Shown here piece by piece: positions 19,615 through 29,428 of a stretch of 64,000 nucleotides of DNA. The notes beneath the pieces were generated by a model. It made no database searches. It saw only the letters and a list, made by a program, of their open reading frames with translations, and was not told the DNA's origin. A program made the position numbers and the translations under genes. How positions within the stretch are numbered: position 1 is the stretch's first letter; every line of letters begins with the position of its first letter. Source of the DNA: Brenneria roseae subsp. roseae (lineage in GTDB: Bacteria; Pseudomonadota; Gammaproteobacteria; Enterobacterales; Enterobacteriaceae); contig NZ_KZ819038.1 in assembly GCF_003115845.1 (NCBI RefSeq), positions 1 through 64,000 on the forward strand. The letters run 5' to 3'.

Positions 19615-20910
19615 TCAGACGTCATTGCTAAACAGGCTGGCGTCCGCAAGCGCTTCACCGATAGCAGTGATAAGCAGATGCAACTGCGCAGGTTGAATGA
19701 TAAAGGGAGGCATCAGGTAAATCAGCTTGCCGAATGGACGGATCCAGACGCCGCGTTCAACAAAAAATCGCTGTAGCCGTGCCATATTCACCGGCTGGCG
19801 GGTTTCCACGACGCCGATCGCGCCCAGCACCCGGATATCGGCGACCCGTTCAGATGCGGCGAAAGCCATAAGCCCTTGACGTAGCTGTTGTTCAATCGTT
19901 TTTACCTGCTGCTGCCAGCGATTTTCCGCCAGCAGCGACAGGCTGGCATTGGCGGCGGCGCAGGCCAGCGGATTGGCCATAAAGGTCGGACCGTGCATAA
20001 AGCATCCCGCCGCGCCGTTACTGATGGTTTCGGCAACCGGGCGGGTGGTCAGCGTGGCGGATAATGTCATATAGCCGCCGGTTAACGCTTTCCCCAGACA
20101 CAGAATATCCGGCGCGATCCCCGCGTGCTCACAGGCGAACAGCTTACCGGTACGGCCAAATCCGGTCGCAATTTCGTCCGCTATCAGCAGTATGCCGTAC
20201 CGGTCGCACAGTTCACGTACCTGTCGCAGATACGTTGGATGATAAAAACGCATGCCGCCCGCGCCCTGTACGATCGGCTCCAGAATGACGGCGGCGATCT
20301 CGTGCGCCTGTGCGGCCAGTGTGGTGCGCAGCGGGGCAATATCGGCGTCCTGCCAGTCGGCGTCAAAGCCGCATTGTGGCGCGTCCACAAACAGATGATC
20401 GGGGAGGTAGCCCTGATACAGACTGTGCATGGAGTTTTGCGGGTCGCACACCGACATCGCGCCAAAGGTATCGCCATGATAGCCGTGGCGCAGGGTAAGA
20501 AAACGCTGGCGCACTTCGCCACGCGCCTGCCAGTATTGCAGCGCCATCTTCAGCGCCACTTCAACGGCAACCGACCCCGAATCAGCCAGAAAGACGCACT
20601 CCAGTCCGGCCGGCGTGATTTCCACCAACTGGCGGCAAAGCGCAATGGCCGCCGGGTGCGTAATGCCCCCGAACATCACATGCGACATTTGCGACAGCTG
20701 ATGCTGCACCGCCTGATTAATCACCGGGTGGTTATAGCCGTGAATCGCCGCCCACCAGGAGGACATGCCATCGACCAGTTTGCGCCCGTCATCAAGTTGC
20801 AGTTCGACGCCATTGGCTGACACCACCGGATAACAGGGGAGCGGATGGGTCATTGACGTGTAAGGATGCCAGATGTGGCGCTGGTCAAATGCCAGGTCTT
20901 GCGGAGTCAT
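19615..20910 (-). CDS. bioA: DAPA aminotransferase BioA
   Basis: 431 residues (E. coli 429). PLP enzyme that uses S-adenosylmethionine as amino donor to convert KAPA to DAPA in biotin synthesis. The PLP lysine is K274 in LGKALTGGY; the [11 protein letters not shown] motif precedes it. Divergent from bioBFCD across the BirA operator, so repressed by biotinoyl-AMP-bound BirA. Confidence 0.97.
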   Translation of the reverse strand: MTPQDLAFDQRHIWHPYTSMTHPLPCYPVVSANGVELQLDDGRKLVDGMSSWWAAIHGYNHPVINQAVQHQLSQMSHVMFGGITHPAAIALCRQLVEITPAGLECVFLADSGSVAVEVALKMALQYWQARGEVRQRFLTLRHGYHGDTFGAMSVCDPQNSMHSLYQGYLPDHLFVDAPQCGFDADWQDADIAPLRTTLAAQAHEIAAVILEPIVQGAGGMRFYHPTYLRQVRELCDRYGILLIADEIATGFGRTGKLFACEHAGIAPDILCLGKALTGGYMTLSATLTTRPVAETISNGAAGCFMHGPTFMANPLACAAANASLSLLAENRWQQQVKTIEQQLRQGLMAFAASERVADIRVLGAIGVVETRQPVNMARLQRFFVERGVWIRPFGKLIYLMPPFIIQPAQLHLLITAIGEALADASLFSNDV

Positions 20911-20919
20911 AATGTTTTA

Positions 20920-20951
20920 TGTAAACCAATTTGAGTTTGATTTGGTTGACA
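20920..20951. promoter_or_regulatory. BirA operator (bioO)
   Basis: TGTAAACC (20920-20927), 16-bp spacer, GGTTGACA (20944-20951). This is the TTGTAAACC-N16-GGTTTACAA type site of enterobacterial bio operators with one mismatch in the right arm. It lies between bioA and bioB and should repress both. Confidence 0.92.
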
Positions 20952-21004
20952 GTATATCGGGTTAATTTAAACTGATAAAACGATTTTATTTTGGAGATGC
21001 CGAT

Positions 21005-22042
21005 ATGGCTGACCGCATTTACTGGACGCTTGAGCAAGCACAAAACCTATTCAATAAACCTTTTCTGGAGTTGATGTTTGAGGCCCAGCAAATCCATCGA
21101 CAACACTTCGATCCCCGCCAGGTGCAGGTGAGTACGCTGCTGTCGATTAAAACCGGCGCCTGTCCTGAAGACTGTAAATATTGTCCGCAAAGCTCCCGCT
21201 ACCGTACCGGGATTGAAACGGAACGGCTGATGCAGGTGGAGCAGGTGCTGGAATCGGCGCGTCAGGCAAAAGCGGCAGGCTCGACCCGTTTTTGTATGGG
21301 CGCGGCCTGGAAGAATCCCCATGAACGCGACATGCCTTATCTGGAACAAATGGTGCTGGGCGTCAAAGAACTGGGGATGGAAACCTGCATGACGCTCGGT
21401 ACGTTAAGCGGCGATCAGGCGGCGCGTCTGGCTTCCGCCGGTCTGGATTTTTATAACCATAATCTGGACACCTCACCGGAATTCTACGGCAATATCATCA
21501 CCACGCGCAGCTATCAGGAACGTCTTGATACGCTGGATAAAGTGCGCCACGCAGGGATCAAAGTCTGTTCCGGCGGGATTGTCGGGCTGGGCGAAACCGT
21601 GCGCGATCGGGCTGGATTGCTGGTACAGCTGGCCAACCTGCCGACGCCGCCGGAAAGCGTTCCGATCAATATGCTGGTCAAGGTGAAAGGCACGCCGTTG
21701 GCCGATAACGACGATGTCGATCCGTTTGATTTTATTCGCACCATTGCCGTCGCGCGTATCATGATGCCGTCTTCCTATGTTCGGCTATCCGCCGGGCGCG
21801 AGCAGATGAACGAACAAACGCAGGCTATGTGCTTTATGGCGGGGGCCAACTCCATTTTTTATGGTTGCAAACTGCTGACCACGCCGAATCCAAAAGAAGA
21901 TAAGGATCTGGCGTTATTCCGTAAGCTGGGGCTGAATCCTCAGCAGACCGAAGTCGAGTATGGCGACAACCAACAGCAGCAGCGACTGACGGATCAGCTG
22001 ATTCATAGCGACAGCGAGCAATTTTACAATGCGGCGGTTTAA
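21005..22042 (+). CDS. bioB: Biotin synthase BioB
   Basis: 345 residues (E. coli 346). Radical SAM enzyme that inserts sulphur into dethiobiotin. The SAM cluster cysteines are C53, C57 and C60 (CPEDCKYC). Further cluster-site segments such as [12 protein letters not shown] are present. ATG 21005 with GGAGATG upstream. First gene of bioBFCD. Confidence 0.97.
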   Translation: MADRIYWTLEQAQNLFNKPFLELMFEAQQIHRQHFDPRQVQVSTLLSIKTGACPEDCKYCPQSSRYRTGIETERLMQVEQVLESARQAKAAGSTRFCMGAAWKNPHERDMPYLEQMVLGVKELGMETCMTLGTLSGDQAARLASAGLDFYNHNLDTSPEFYGNIITTRSYQERLDTLDKVRHAGIKVCSGGIVGLGETVRDRAGLLVQLANLPTPPESVPINMLVKVKGTPLADNDDVDPFDFIRTIAVARIMMPSSYVRLSAGREQMNEQTQAMCFMAGANSIFYGCKLLTTPNPKEDKDLALFRKLGLNPQQTEVEYGDNQQQQRLTDQLIHSDSEQFYNAAV

Positions 22043-22111
22043 AAGCGTACGGTCGTGTAAACCGCGTCTGTCATCGGTATTGCAGGGCAAGATAACGCGG
22101 AGCGACGAAAG

Positions 22112-23260
22112 ATGAGCTGGCAAACCCGTGTTGAACAGGCGCTGATGCAGCGGCAACAGGACGATGCGTATCGCAAGCGGCAGATCAATCAGGGGGGCAG
22201 CGGACGCTGGCTGAGACAGGGCGATCGCTGTTATCTGAATTTTTCCAGTAATGACTATCTGGGGTTGAGCCACCACCCTGAGATTATCCGGGCCTGGCAG
22301 CAGGGCGCGGACCGATACGGCGTCGGCAGCGGCGGTTCCGGCCATGTGACGGGATATACCGATGCGCATGCCGCACTGGAAACTCAACTGGCCGACTGGC
22401 TGGGGTACCCGCGTGCCGTACTGTTTATTTCCGGCTATGCGGCGAATCAGGCGGTTGTCGCGGCCTTAACCCAACCGGGCGACCGCATTCTGGCTGATAA
22501 ACTGAGCCATGCTTCCTTGCTGGAGGCGGCGGCACATTCACCGGCGACGTTACGGCGTTTTCAGCATAATCAGGCAGATAGCCTGCAACAGCTGCTGGAA
22601 AAACCCTCAGAAGGCCAAACGCTGGTGGTGACCGAAGGCGTATTCAGCATGGACGGTGATAGCGCGCCGTTAGCGCAGTTACATGCGCAATCGAGAGCGC
22701 ACGGTGCGCTGCTGATGGTGGATGATGCCCACGGCATTGGCGTGTCGGGGGAAGAAGGACGCGGAAGCTGCTGGCAACAGGGCGTAAAGCCGGAACTGCT
22801 GATTGTGACGTTCGGCAAAGCCTTTGGCGTTAGCGGCGCGGCCGTGTTGTGTGACGAACCGCTGGCGGAATACTTCTTGCAGTTCGCCCGTCATCTGATT
22901 TACAGCACGGCCATGCCCGCGCCGCAAGCTTGCGCACTGAGCGCCGCATTACACTATATCCGTAACGAACCCGCACGGCGGGATAGGTTGCAATGCAATA
23001 TTGCTCAGTTTCGTGCCGGTTTTTCGGCGTCTTCGTACCAACTGATGAATTCTCTGAGCGCCATTCAGCCGCTGGTGGTGGGGGAGAATGCCCGCACGTT
23101 GGCGTTAACGGCGGCGCTGCGTGAGCAGGGGCTATGGGTGAGCGCGATGCGTCCTCCCACCGTGCCGCCCGGCAGTGCGCGTTTACGTATTACGCTGACG
23201 GCCGATCATCAGCCGGAAGATATCGAACGACTGCTGGCGGTGCTGCATCATGCTCGCTGA
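22112..23260 (+). CDS. bioF: 8-amino-7-oxononanoate synthase BioF
   Basis: 382 residues (E. coli 384). PLP enzyme joining pimeloyl-ACP and alanine to KAPA. The PLP lysine is K236 in [18 protein letters not shown] is the alpha-oxoamine synthase motif. Start ATG 22112; overlaps bioC by 11 bp. Confidence 0.96.
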   Translation: MSWQTRVEQALMQRQQDDAYRKRQINQGGSGRWLRQGDRCYLNFSSNDYLGLSHHPEIIRAWQQGADRYGVGSGGSGHVTGYTDAHAALETQLADWLGYPRAVLFISGYAANQAVVAALTQPGDRILADKLSHASLLEAAAHSPATLRRFQHNQADSLQQLLEKPSEGQTLVVTEGVFSMDGDSAPLAQLHAQSRAHGALLMVDDAHGIGVSGEEGRGSCWQQGVKPELLIVTFGKAFGVSGAAVLCDEPLAEYFLQFARHLIYSTAMPAPQACALSAALHYIRNEPARRDRLQCNIAQFRAGFSASSYQLMNSLSAIQPLVVGENARTLALTAALREQGLWVSAMRPPTVPPGSARLRITLTADHQPEDIERLLAVLHHAR

Positions 23261-24011
23261 TACATACCATAAGCAGGCGATTGCGCAGGCGTTCGGACGG
23301 GCGGCTGCCAGCTATGATCGTTTTGCCGAATTGCAACGCACCTGCGGGGAGCGCCTGCTTGATTTAATTCCGCCGCACGGGGGGACCCAGGTTCTGGATG
23401 CGGGCTGCGGGACGGGTTATTTCAGCCGCTATTGGCAACAGCAGGGGAAACGCGTTACCGCATTGGATCTCTCTCCGGCCATGCTGAGCCATGCCAGCCG
23501 ACATCAGGCGGCTGAACGCTACGTGCAAGGTGATATCGAACATCTGCCGCTGGAAGATGGCTGCGTGGATATTAGCTATAGCAATCTGGCGGTGCAGTGG
23601 TGTGATGATTTACCCCGCGCGCTGGCTGAGCTGTATCGGGTCACGCGATCGGAGGGGATCATCGCGTTTTCTACGCTGGCGGAGGGGTCACTGAGCGAAC
23701 TTTCTCATGCCTGGACGCAGTTGGACGGCACCCGTCGTGTGAATCATTTTCTCTCCGCTGGCGCGATCGAAGCGGCTTGTCAGCCTTATCGTTATCAGCT
23801 TCGTCAGGAGCGTATCACGTGTTACTTCCCGGATGTGCTGACGTTAATGAAGTCATTAAAGGGGATCGGCGCGACCTGGTTGCATCAGAGGCGCGCACCG
23901 GGGCTGTTGAGCCGTTCCCGCTTAAACGGATTATCGTCGGTTTATCCGCGGCGCTCAGAAGGCTATCCGCTCAGCTACCAATTGATTTACGGAGTGATCT
24001 ATCGTGATTAA
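23250..24011 (+). CDS. bioC: Malonyl-ACP O-methyltransferase BioC
   Basis: 253 residues (E. coli 251). It methylates malonyl-ACP to start pimelate synthesis. The SAM motif I is [12 protein letters not shown] (about 46-57). C-terminal [11 protein letters not shown] is typical of BioC. Its ATG lies inside the end of bioF and its end overlaps bioD by 8 bp, giving coupled translation. Confidence 0.95.
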   Translation: MLADTYHKQAIAQAFGRAAASYDRFAELQRTCGERLLDLIPPHGGTQVLDAGCGTGYFSRYWQQQGKRVTALDLSPAMLSHASRHQAAERYVQGDIEHLPLEDGCVDISYSNLAVQWCDDLPRALAELYRVTRSEGIIAFSTLAEGSLSELSHAWTQLDGTRRVNHFLSAGAIEAACQPYRYQLRQERITCYFPDVLTLMKSLKGIGATWLHQRRAPGLLSRSRLNGLSSVYPRRSEGYPLSYQLIYGVIYRD

Positions 24012-24681
24012 ACGCTGGTTTGTCGCGGGTACGGATACGGAAGTCGGCAAAACTATCGCCAGTTGCGCACTGTTGCAGGCCGCGAATCACGCCGGATACC
24101 GTACCGCCGGTTATAAGCCGGTGGCGTCCGGCTGCGACATTACCCCCGACGGCGTGCGAAACGGCGATGCGTTGGCGATTCAGGCCAACAGCAGCGTGGC
24201 GCTTGACTATCAGGCGGTGAATCCGATGGCGTTTATTGAGCCGACGTCGCCCCATATTATCAGTGCCGAGGAACAGCGGCCGATTCATCTGACCGTGTTG
24301 TCCGAGGGGTTACGGATGCTGGAGACGCAGGCTGACTGGCTGCTGGTGGAAGGCGCTGGCGGCTGGTTTACCCCGCTGTCGGCGCGAGAAACGTTTGCTG
24401 ATTGGGTTTGTCAGGAGCAATTGCCGATCATTCTGGTGGTGGGGATTAAGCTGGGCTGCATTAATCATGCATTATTGACAGCCGGCGCGATTGCACAATC
24501 GGGATTGACATTGAGCGGCTGGATTGCCAACGACATCGCGCCGCCGGGCAAACGGCACCAGGAATACCTGAGCAGTTTACAGCAGCGGCTGTCTGCCCCC
24601 ATGCTGGGAGAAATACCGCATTTGGCGGAACCTCAACGGCAACCTCTGGGACAGTATATCGATCTGACACGCTTGAATTAA
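24004..24681 (+). CDS. bioD: Dethiobiotin synthetase BioD
   Basis: 225 residues, GTG start at 24004 inside the end of bioC. P-loop GTDTEVGKT at about 9-17; the segment YKPVASGC and the VEGAGGWFTPL motif are those of BioD. ATP-dependent closure of the ureido ring of dethiobiotin. Last gene of the operon. Confidence 0.95.
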   Translation: MIKRWFVAGTDTEVGKTIASCALLQAANHAGYRTAGYKPVASGCDITPDGVRNGDALAIQANSSVALDYQAVNPMAFIEPTSPHIISAEEQRPIHLTVLSEGLRMLETQADWLLVEGAGGWFTPLSARETFADWVCQEQLPIILVVGIKLGCINHALLTAGAIAQSGLTLSGWIANDIAPPGKRHQEYLSSLQQRLSAPMLGEIPHLAEPQRQPLGQYIDLTRLN

Positions 24682-24701
24682 TCGCTTTTATGCAGGCAAA
24701 G

Positions 24702-24735
24702 CGCAATGAGTCTCTCTTATGCGGGACTCATTGCG
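24702..24735. terminator. Hairpin after bioD
   Basis: A perfect 11-bp inverted repeat (CGCAATGAGTC 24702-24712, GACTCATTGCG 24725-24735), 20 bp after the bioD stop; the likely end of the bio transcript. The T-tract is weak. Confidence 0.6.
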
Positions 24736-24987
24736 TTAATGGCAAACGCCGATCTTTATCGCTAAGATTGGTAATAAGCGTGCTAATTGCCGTCTTCAAT
24801 AGAAAAAAGCATCTTGAAATTTCTGGTAAGCCCTTGCTACGCCTGTATAGCGGCGTCTGTTTTTAGTATTTTTCCGTCTAATACTTATAAGATAAATCGC
24901 ACAAAGAACGTGAAAAAAATCCATATCAATCACGATATAAGATGAAGGTAGTATTTCAGCAACTCAGAGCGGGTGCGGTGTTGTGAG

Positions 24988-25014
24988 AGTTATCCACCAT
25001 TTCTGTGGATAACT
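24988..25014. promoter_or_regulatory. Inverted pair of DnaA boxes
   Basis: AGTTATCCAC (24988-24997) and GTGGATAACT (25005-25014) form a perfect 10-bp inverted repeat around a 7-bp centre. Each arm contains the 8-bp TTATCCAC core of the DnaA-ATP binding site. The right box extends to the full TTATCCACA when read on the minus strand. Confidence 0.65.
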
Positions 25015-25315
25015 GTGTGCATTAGGGATAGAAAAATCGCGCCAGACGAGAGCCGGCGCGGGTTGTCGCCAGGTTGGCGCTATTCTCTGCTTTTTAATTA
25101 ATTCTTTAAAAATCATTGCATTAATTAAAATCAAGTCTCTTATTAAGGCCTGGCGCGTAGTTGCATAAATTCACAACACTGGTAATACCTCTAGGTTACA
25201 GGAATCGTGAGATTGGGGATAAATAATCCTGATATCTGCTAGCCGATTATCCCCGAATGTGCTAGCCGATGTCTTTGTTTGATAATCATCCAATCCGGCA
25301 ATAATTTTCTTGATG

Positions 25316-25331
25316 CTGTTTTTATATCCAG
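25316..25331. promoter_or_regulatory. LexA (SOS) box of uvrB
   Basis: CTG-N10-CAG (CTGTTTTTATATCCAG), nearly identical to the E. coli uvrB SOS box, 118 bp before the uvrB start. It should place uvrB under LexA repression. Confidence 0.9.
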
Positions 25332-25448
25332 TATCATGGCGGAAGTAAAGTTCGCGATTGTTTCCCATAATAGTTAAGTGTCAAGGAAGCGCCATGGCGT
25401 TCCCTCTGCTTGCCATTGATCGTCCATTCATGAGTAGCGTGTTTAACT

Positions 25449-27461
25449 ATGAGTAAAGTCTTTAAACTGAAGTCCGAATTTCAACCGGCAGGCGACCAGC
25501 CTGAAGCCATTCGCCGTTTGGAGGAAGGGCTGGAAGATGGGTTGGCGCATCAGACGCTGTTGGGTGTGACGGGTTCCGGCAAAACGTTTACCATCGCGAA
25601 CGTGATTGCCGATTTGAATCGTCCAACCATGGTCCTGGCGCCGAACAAGACGCTGGCCGCACAGCTTTATGGTGAAATGAAAGCGTTTTTCCCCGATAAC
25701 GCGGTGGAATATTTCGTCTCCTACTATGATTACTACCAGCCTGAAGCCTATGTTCCAAGCTCCGATACGTTTATCGAGAAAGATGCGTCGGTGAATGAAC
25801 ATATTGAGCAGATGCGTCTTTCGGCGACCAAAGCGCTATTGGAACGCAGGGACGTGGTGGTCGTGGCCTCGGTTTCCGCGATTTACGGCCTGGGCGATCC
25901 CGATCTCTATCTGAAAATGATGCTGCATCTGACGCAGGGGATGCTGATTGACCAGCGCGCCATTTTACGGCGGTTGGCGGAGTTGCAGTACACCCGTAAC
26001 GATCAGGCGTTTCAGCGCGGTACTTTTCGCGTGCGCGGCGAAGTGATCGACATCTTTCCTGCCGAATCGGATGACGTGGCGCTGCGTGTCGAACTGTTCG
26101 ATGAGGAAGTCGAGCGGCTATCGTTGTTTGACCCGCTGACCGGACAGGTTATCCAGACAATGCCGCGTTATACCATCTATCCTAAAACGCACTACGTGAC
26201 GCCACGCGAGCGTATTTTGCAGGCGATGGAGGATATCAAGGTTGAACTGGCCGACCGCCGCAAGGTGCTGCTGGCGAACGATAAGCTGGTGGAAGAACAG
26301 CGTCTCAGCCAGCGCACGCAGTTCGATCTGGAAATGATGAACGAGTTGGGCTATTGCTCCGGTATCGAAAACTACTCCCGGTTTCTGTCCGGGCGTGGTC
26401 CCGGTGAGCCGCCGCCGACGCTGTTTGACTACCTGCCTGCCGATGGGCTGCTGGTGGTGGATGAATCACACGTGACCATACCGCAGATCGGCGGGATGTA
26501 CCGCGGCGACCGGGCGCGTAAGGAAACGCTGGTGGAATACGGTTTCCGCTTGCCTTCCGCCCTGGATAACCGCCCGATGAAGTTTGAGGAATTTGAAGCG
26601 CTGGCGCCACAGACGATCTACGTTTCCGCTACGCCGGGTAACTACGAGCTGGAGAAATCGGGCAACGAAGTGATCGATCAGGTGGTGCGTCCGACGGGGC
26701 TGTTGGATCCGGTGCTGGAGGTCCGTCCGGTTGCGACGCAGGTGGACGATCTGCTGTCCGAAATACGCCTGCGTGCCGCGGTGAATGAGCGCGTGCTGGT
26801 GACGACCTTGACCAAGCGCATGGCGGAGGATTTAACCGAGTATCTGGAAGAGCACGGCGAACGCGTGCGTTACCTGCACTCGGATATCGATACCGTCGAA
26901 CGGGTGGAGATCATTCGCGATTTGCGTCTTGGCGAATTTGATGTTCTGGTGGGGATCAACCTGCTGAGGGAAGGTCTGGATATGCCGGAAGTGTCGCTGG
27001 TGGCGATTCTTGACGCCGACAAAGAAGGTTTTCTGCGTTCGGAACGTTCGCTGATTCAGACCATTGGCCGTGCGGCGCGTAACCTGAATGGCAAGGCGAT
27101 TCTGTACGGCGACAAAATTACGCCGTCAATGGCTCGCGCGATTAGCGAAACAGAGCGGCGCCGTGAAAAACAACAGGCCTACAACCTGAAATATGGCATT
27201 GTGCCGCAGGGGCTGAACAAGAAAATTGCTGATATTCTGCAAATTGGTCAATCGAGTAACGGCAGAGGCCGAGGGCGTGGCAAGAAAGCCGCCGAACCGT
27301 CGGCCAGCTATGCATTGCTGACGCCGAAGGCGCTGGATCAGAAAATTCGCGAGCTCGAAAGCAAAATGATGATGCACGCGCAGAATCTGGAATTTGAAGA
27401 AGCGGCCAGTCTGCGTGATGAGGTACAGGCGCTGCGCGCGCAATTTATTGCCGCTTCCTGA
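25449..27461 (+). CDS. uvrB: Excinuclease ABC subunit B
   Basis: 670 residues (E. coli 673). Damage-verification helicase of nucleotide excision repair that loads UvrC. Walker A GVTGSGKT at 39-46; the beta-hairpin region [20 protein letters not shown] follows at about 92-112; C-terminal UVR motif ([20 protein letters not shown]) binds UvrC. SOS regulated through the LexA box upstream. Confidence 0.98.
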   Translation: MSKVFKLKSEFQPAGDQPEAIRRLEEGLEDGLAHQTLLGVTGSGKTFTIANVIADLNRPTMVLAPNKTLAAQLYGEMKAFFPDNAVEYFVSYYDYYQPEAYVPSSDTFIEKDASVNEHIEQMRLSATKALLERRDVVVVASVSAIYGLGDPDLYLKMMLHLTQGMLIDQRAILRRLAELQYTRNDQAFQRGTFRVRGEVIDIFPAESDDVALRVELFDEEVERLSLFDPLTGQVIQTMPRYTIYPKTHYVTPRERILQAMEDIKVELADRRKVLLANDKLVEEQRLSQRTQFDLEMMNELGYCSGIENYSRFLSGRGPGEPPPTLFDYLPADGLLVVDESHVTIPQIGGMYRGDRARKETLVEYGFRLPSALDNRPMKFEEFEALAPQTIYVSATPGNYELEKSGNEVIDQVVRPTGLLDPVLEVRPVATQVDDLLSEIRLRAAVNERVLVTTLTKRMAEDLTEYLEEHGERVRYLHSDIDTVERVEIIRDLRLGEFDVLVGINLLREGLDMPEVSLVAILDADKEGFLRSERSLIQTIGRAARNLNGKAILYGDKITPSMARAISETERRREKQQAYNLKYGIVPQGLNKKIADILQIGQSSNGRGRGRGKKAAEPSASYALLTPKALDQKIRELESKMMMHAQNLEFEEAASLRDEVQALRAQFIAAS

Positions 27462-27497
27462 TAGCGGTCATTCACAGCAACTTTTTAAGAGGTCATT

Positions 27498-27938
27498 ATG
27501 GATATCGCCATACCCGGTGTGCAGGTGCTGTTTATCGCAGGCTTTGGTCCCATCGTTACATCGGTCCCGGCCAGCTATGCGCTCTATGTTGAAACACTCG
27601 GTCTGCCATTAAAGCCGCTGGAGGGCAACCCTGATTATCTGGTGACGGATGCGCTGGAAGGGGTAAAACACTTTTCGCTGTGGCCGCTCGAACAGGCCAG
27701 CCAATCCTGTTTCGGACAGGATCCGTGGCCGTCAGATTTACCGGTGCCGCAGAGCTGGCTGGAGTTTGAGGTTGCCGATATGGACGAGGCAACGCAGGCG
27801 ATTAAACAGCAAGGCTATGCGCTGCTGGTGGAAAACCGGCTGGAACCCTGGGGGCAGCGGGTAACCCGTTTTCTCAGCCCGGAAGGGATGCTGGTCGGGG
27901 TCACGCATACCCCCTGGCTGCGCGAAACCGTTGGGTAA
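27498..27938 (+). CDS. VOC-family (glyoxalase-like) protein
   Basis: 146 residues, ATG 27498 with AAGAGG upstream. Two beta-alpha-beta-beta-beta repeats of the vicinal oxygen chelate fold: SYALYVETLGLPLK in the first half, WLEFEVADMDEATQAIKQQG and a final SPEGMLVGVTHTPWL in the second. Such proteins include dioxygenases, lyases and resistance proteins; metal ligands cannot be assigned with confidence. Lies 36 bp after uvrB. Confidence 0.75.
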   Translation: MDIAIPGVQVLFIAGFGPIVTSVPASYALYVETLGLPLKPLEGNPDYLVTDALEGVKHFSLWPLEQASQSCFGQDPWPSDLPVPQSWLEFEVADMDEATQAIKQQGYALLVENRLEPWGQRVTRFLSPEGMLVGVTHTPWLRETVG

Positions 27939-27943
27939 ACACC

Positions 27944-28156
27944 TCAAAACCCCACCGCCTGACCATCCCGCCGGCTGTCGCTGGCGGCGATATAGCCGCG
28001 CTCGACATCATCAGATAATCGCCAGATAAACTGACCGGCACCGAAGTCCATATAGGGATCGTTAACCGATTTCAGCCGATGGCCGAGCTGGGCCAGCCGG
28101 TTCACAGTATCCGCTGGCATGGTTGATTCCAGATCCAGCGAAAAATCGCGGCTCAC
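27944..28156 (-). pseudogene. Gamma-glutamyltransferase-family C-terminal remnant
   Basis: About 70 residues ending ERGYIAASDSRRDGQAVGF. The C-terminal SDSRRDG pattern is that of gamma-glutamyltranspeptidase-family (Ntn hydrolase) proteins, which normally have over 500 residues. Everything upstream, including the catalytic Thr, is gone: at about 28150-28165 the sequence switches to an ABC ATPase N-terminus. The second side of a deletion scar. Confidence 0.75.
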
Positions 28157-28379
28157 TTTCTTTGCCGCAGCCTGAAGGGCCGAGCAGCGTCAGAATTTCT
28201 CCCTGAATGAGCGCTAAATCAATGTCGCGTAACACCTGAAGCGAACCGAACGCTTTACTGATGCCTTTGGCTTGCATCAGCGTAGCGTTCTGTTCCGGCA
28301 TAGTGTTTTGTACTGACATAGTGTTTTGTACTGACATAGAGTCTTGTACCTGCATGGTGTCCTGAACCAGAATGCTCAT
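28150..28379 (-). pseudogene. ABC transporter ATPase, N-terminal remnant
   Basis: Starts at ATG 28379, overlapping the gntR stop (ATGA). After a repetitive N-terminal tail it has the ATPase start ISKAFGSLQVLRDIDLALIQ and Walker A GPSGCGK, then breaks off and runs into gamma-glutamyltransferase sequence. The rest of the ATPase and presumably one or more permease and binding-protein genes are lost. The frame stays open to 28062 as a meaningless tail. Confidence 0.8.
28283..28372. repeat. Five tandem 18-bp repeats in the ABC ATPase remnant
   Basis: Units start at 28283, 28301, 28319, 28337 and 28355. The second and third are identical (TAGTGTTTTGTACTGACA); the outer ones have diverged. They encode a hexapeptide repeat of the type MSVQNT at the N-terminus of the truncated ATPase. 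Unit length keeps the frame. Confidence 0.85.
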
Positions 28380-29095
28380 TGCTGTAGCCTCCGTTCCAGT
28401 ATGGGCAACACGGCGCCGTCCCGGCTCAGCGTGGCGTAAACCTTTTCCAGCGTCATCGCCTGAAAGGTTTCGATATGGCGGCGGGCAATCAGTTCAACCC
28501 GCTTGCTGTCGCCCTGGCTGAAAGCTTCGATCATCGCATTATGATCGTGCTTGATTTCCGGTTTGGTTCCCTGCACGTTAAAACCGAGCGCGACCAGACG
28601 TGACATTTCATCCATCAGGCTAGATAGCGTACGGATCAGATGGTTGTTGCCGGAGGCATGAGCGATAGCCAGATGAAAGCGTTTATTGGCGTTCATGAAT
28701 ATATTGATCTGCTTGGACAGCGGGGCGTGAATCTCTTCCCGGCAGTCGGCCTCCAGACGGCGCAGTAAATCGATATCCACCCGGCCCACGGCCAATCGGG
28801 CGGCCAGCGGCTCCAGTTGCGCGCGGATAGTAAAGATCTCTTCCACGTCCTGAACGGTGATCGGCGCAATCTGATAGCCCTTACGCGGACGCGACTGGAT
28901 CAGGTTTTCGTGGCACAGCCGCGCCAGCGCCACGCGGCAACTGCTTTTACCTATCTCATAACGTTCCATCAGCATCTGTTCGGTAACCATGGCGCCAGGC
29001 AATAGCCGGCAGCATAAAACGTCATGGCGAATGCGGAGCCAGGCTGTGTCGCCTTGCGACAAGGTGGCGTTTTTTTCTGATGAACGCGTAACCAT
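28376..29095 (-). CDS. GntR-family (FadR/FCD-type) transcription regulator
   Basis: 239 residues. N-terminal winged helix (LMERYEIGKSSCRVALARLC) and C-terminal all-helical FCD domain with metal-site-like RAQLEPLAARLA and NKRFHLAIAHASGN segments. It overlaps the ATPase remnant by 4 bp and must once have controlled that transporter and hydrolase cluster. The regulator is intact although its operon is deleted. Effector unknown, probably an organic or amino acid. Confidence 0.88.
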   Translation of the reverse strand: MVTRSSEKNATLSQGDTAWLRIRHDVLCCRLLPGAMVTEQMLMERYEIGKSSCRVALARLCHENLIQSRPRKGYQIAPITVQDVEEIFTIRAQLEPLAARLAVGRVDIDLLRRLEADCREEIHAPLSKQINIFMNANKRFHLAIAHASGNNHLIRTLSSLMDEMSRLVALGFNVQGTKPEIKHDHNAMIEAFSQGDSKRVELIARRHIETFQAMTLEKVYATLSRDGAVLPILERRLQQ

Positions 29096-29115
29096 TTGAG
29101 AATCCTTAATACGTA

Positions 29116-29132
29116 CTGTGAGCAGCTCACAG
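29116..29132. promoter_or_regulatory. Palindrome upstream of gntR
   Basis: CTGTGAG-CAG-CTCACAG, 21 bp before the gntR start, in position for autoregulation. A second palindrome GGCTAAT-A-ATTAGCC lies at 29174-29188. The 333-bp stretch 29096-29428 holds no gene I can support. Confidence 0.5.
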
Positions 29133-29428
29133 AGGAAAACTAGGATGCTTAACTGAAAGTAGTTTATGAAGCAGGCTAATAATTAGCCAATAAGAAATTT
29201 GGCTTTGGATATGAGGAAAAAACATCAACTGGGCAGCCTACGGCCGGGAAAGTCAGTGAGGGAGGCGGTTTCTTATACGCAAATTTGCTGATGAAAAACT
29301 AGGCAAGTTCAGCGCAATTTCGTGCACGGGAAGAGAGATATTGTCATGCGCCGTGTTTCTTTCTGAAGGGGGGCTGAAAGACAGAATAAGGGGAGGATGT
29401 CAGGTACCTCCCTGGCTGCGGGGCTGAA

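Larger units (their letters stand above)
24736..25448. promoter_or_regulatory. Long uvrB upstream region
   Basis: About 700 bp without a supported gene. It holds an inverted pair of DnaA boxes (24988-25014) and a LexA box (25316-25331), listed separately. The stretch 25080-25160 is very AT-rich. A 65-codon frame on the minus strand (25171-25368) overlaps the LexA box and looks accidental. Confidence 0.6.

Noticed and set aside
20125..20820. 231-codon plus-strand frame opposite bioA
   Set aside because: Shadow frame in GC-rich coding DNA; bioA on the other strand is certain.
25171..25368. 65-codon minus-strand frame before uvrB
   Set aside because: It runs across the LexA box and has no homology I can recognise.
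28150..28379. Possible novel fusion of an ABC ATPase and a gamma-glutamyltransferase
   Set aside because: The two parts are in different frames and each lacks its catalytic body, so this is a deletion scar and not a functional fusion.
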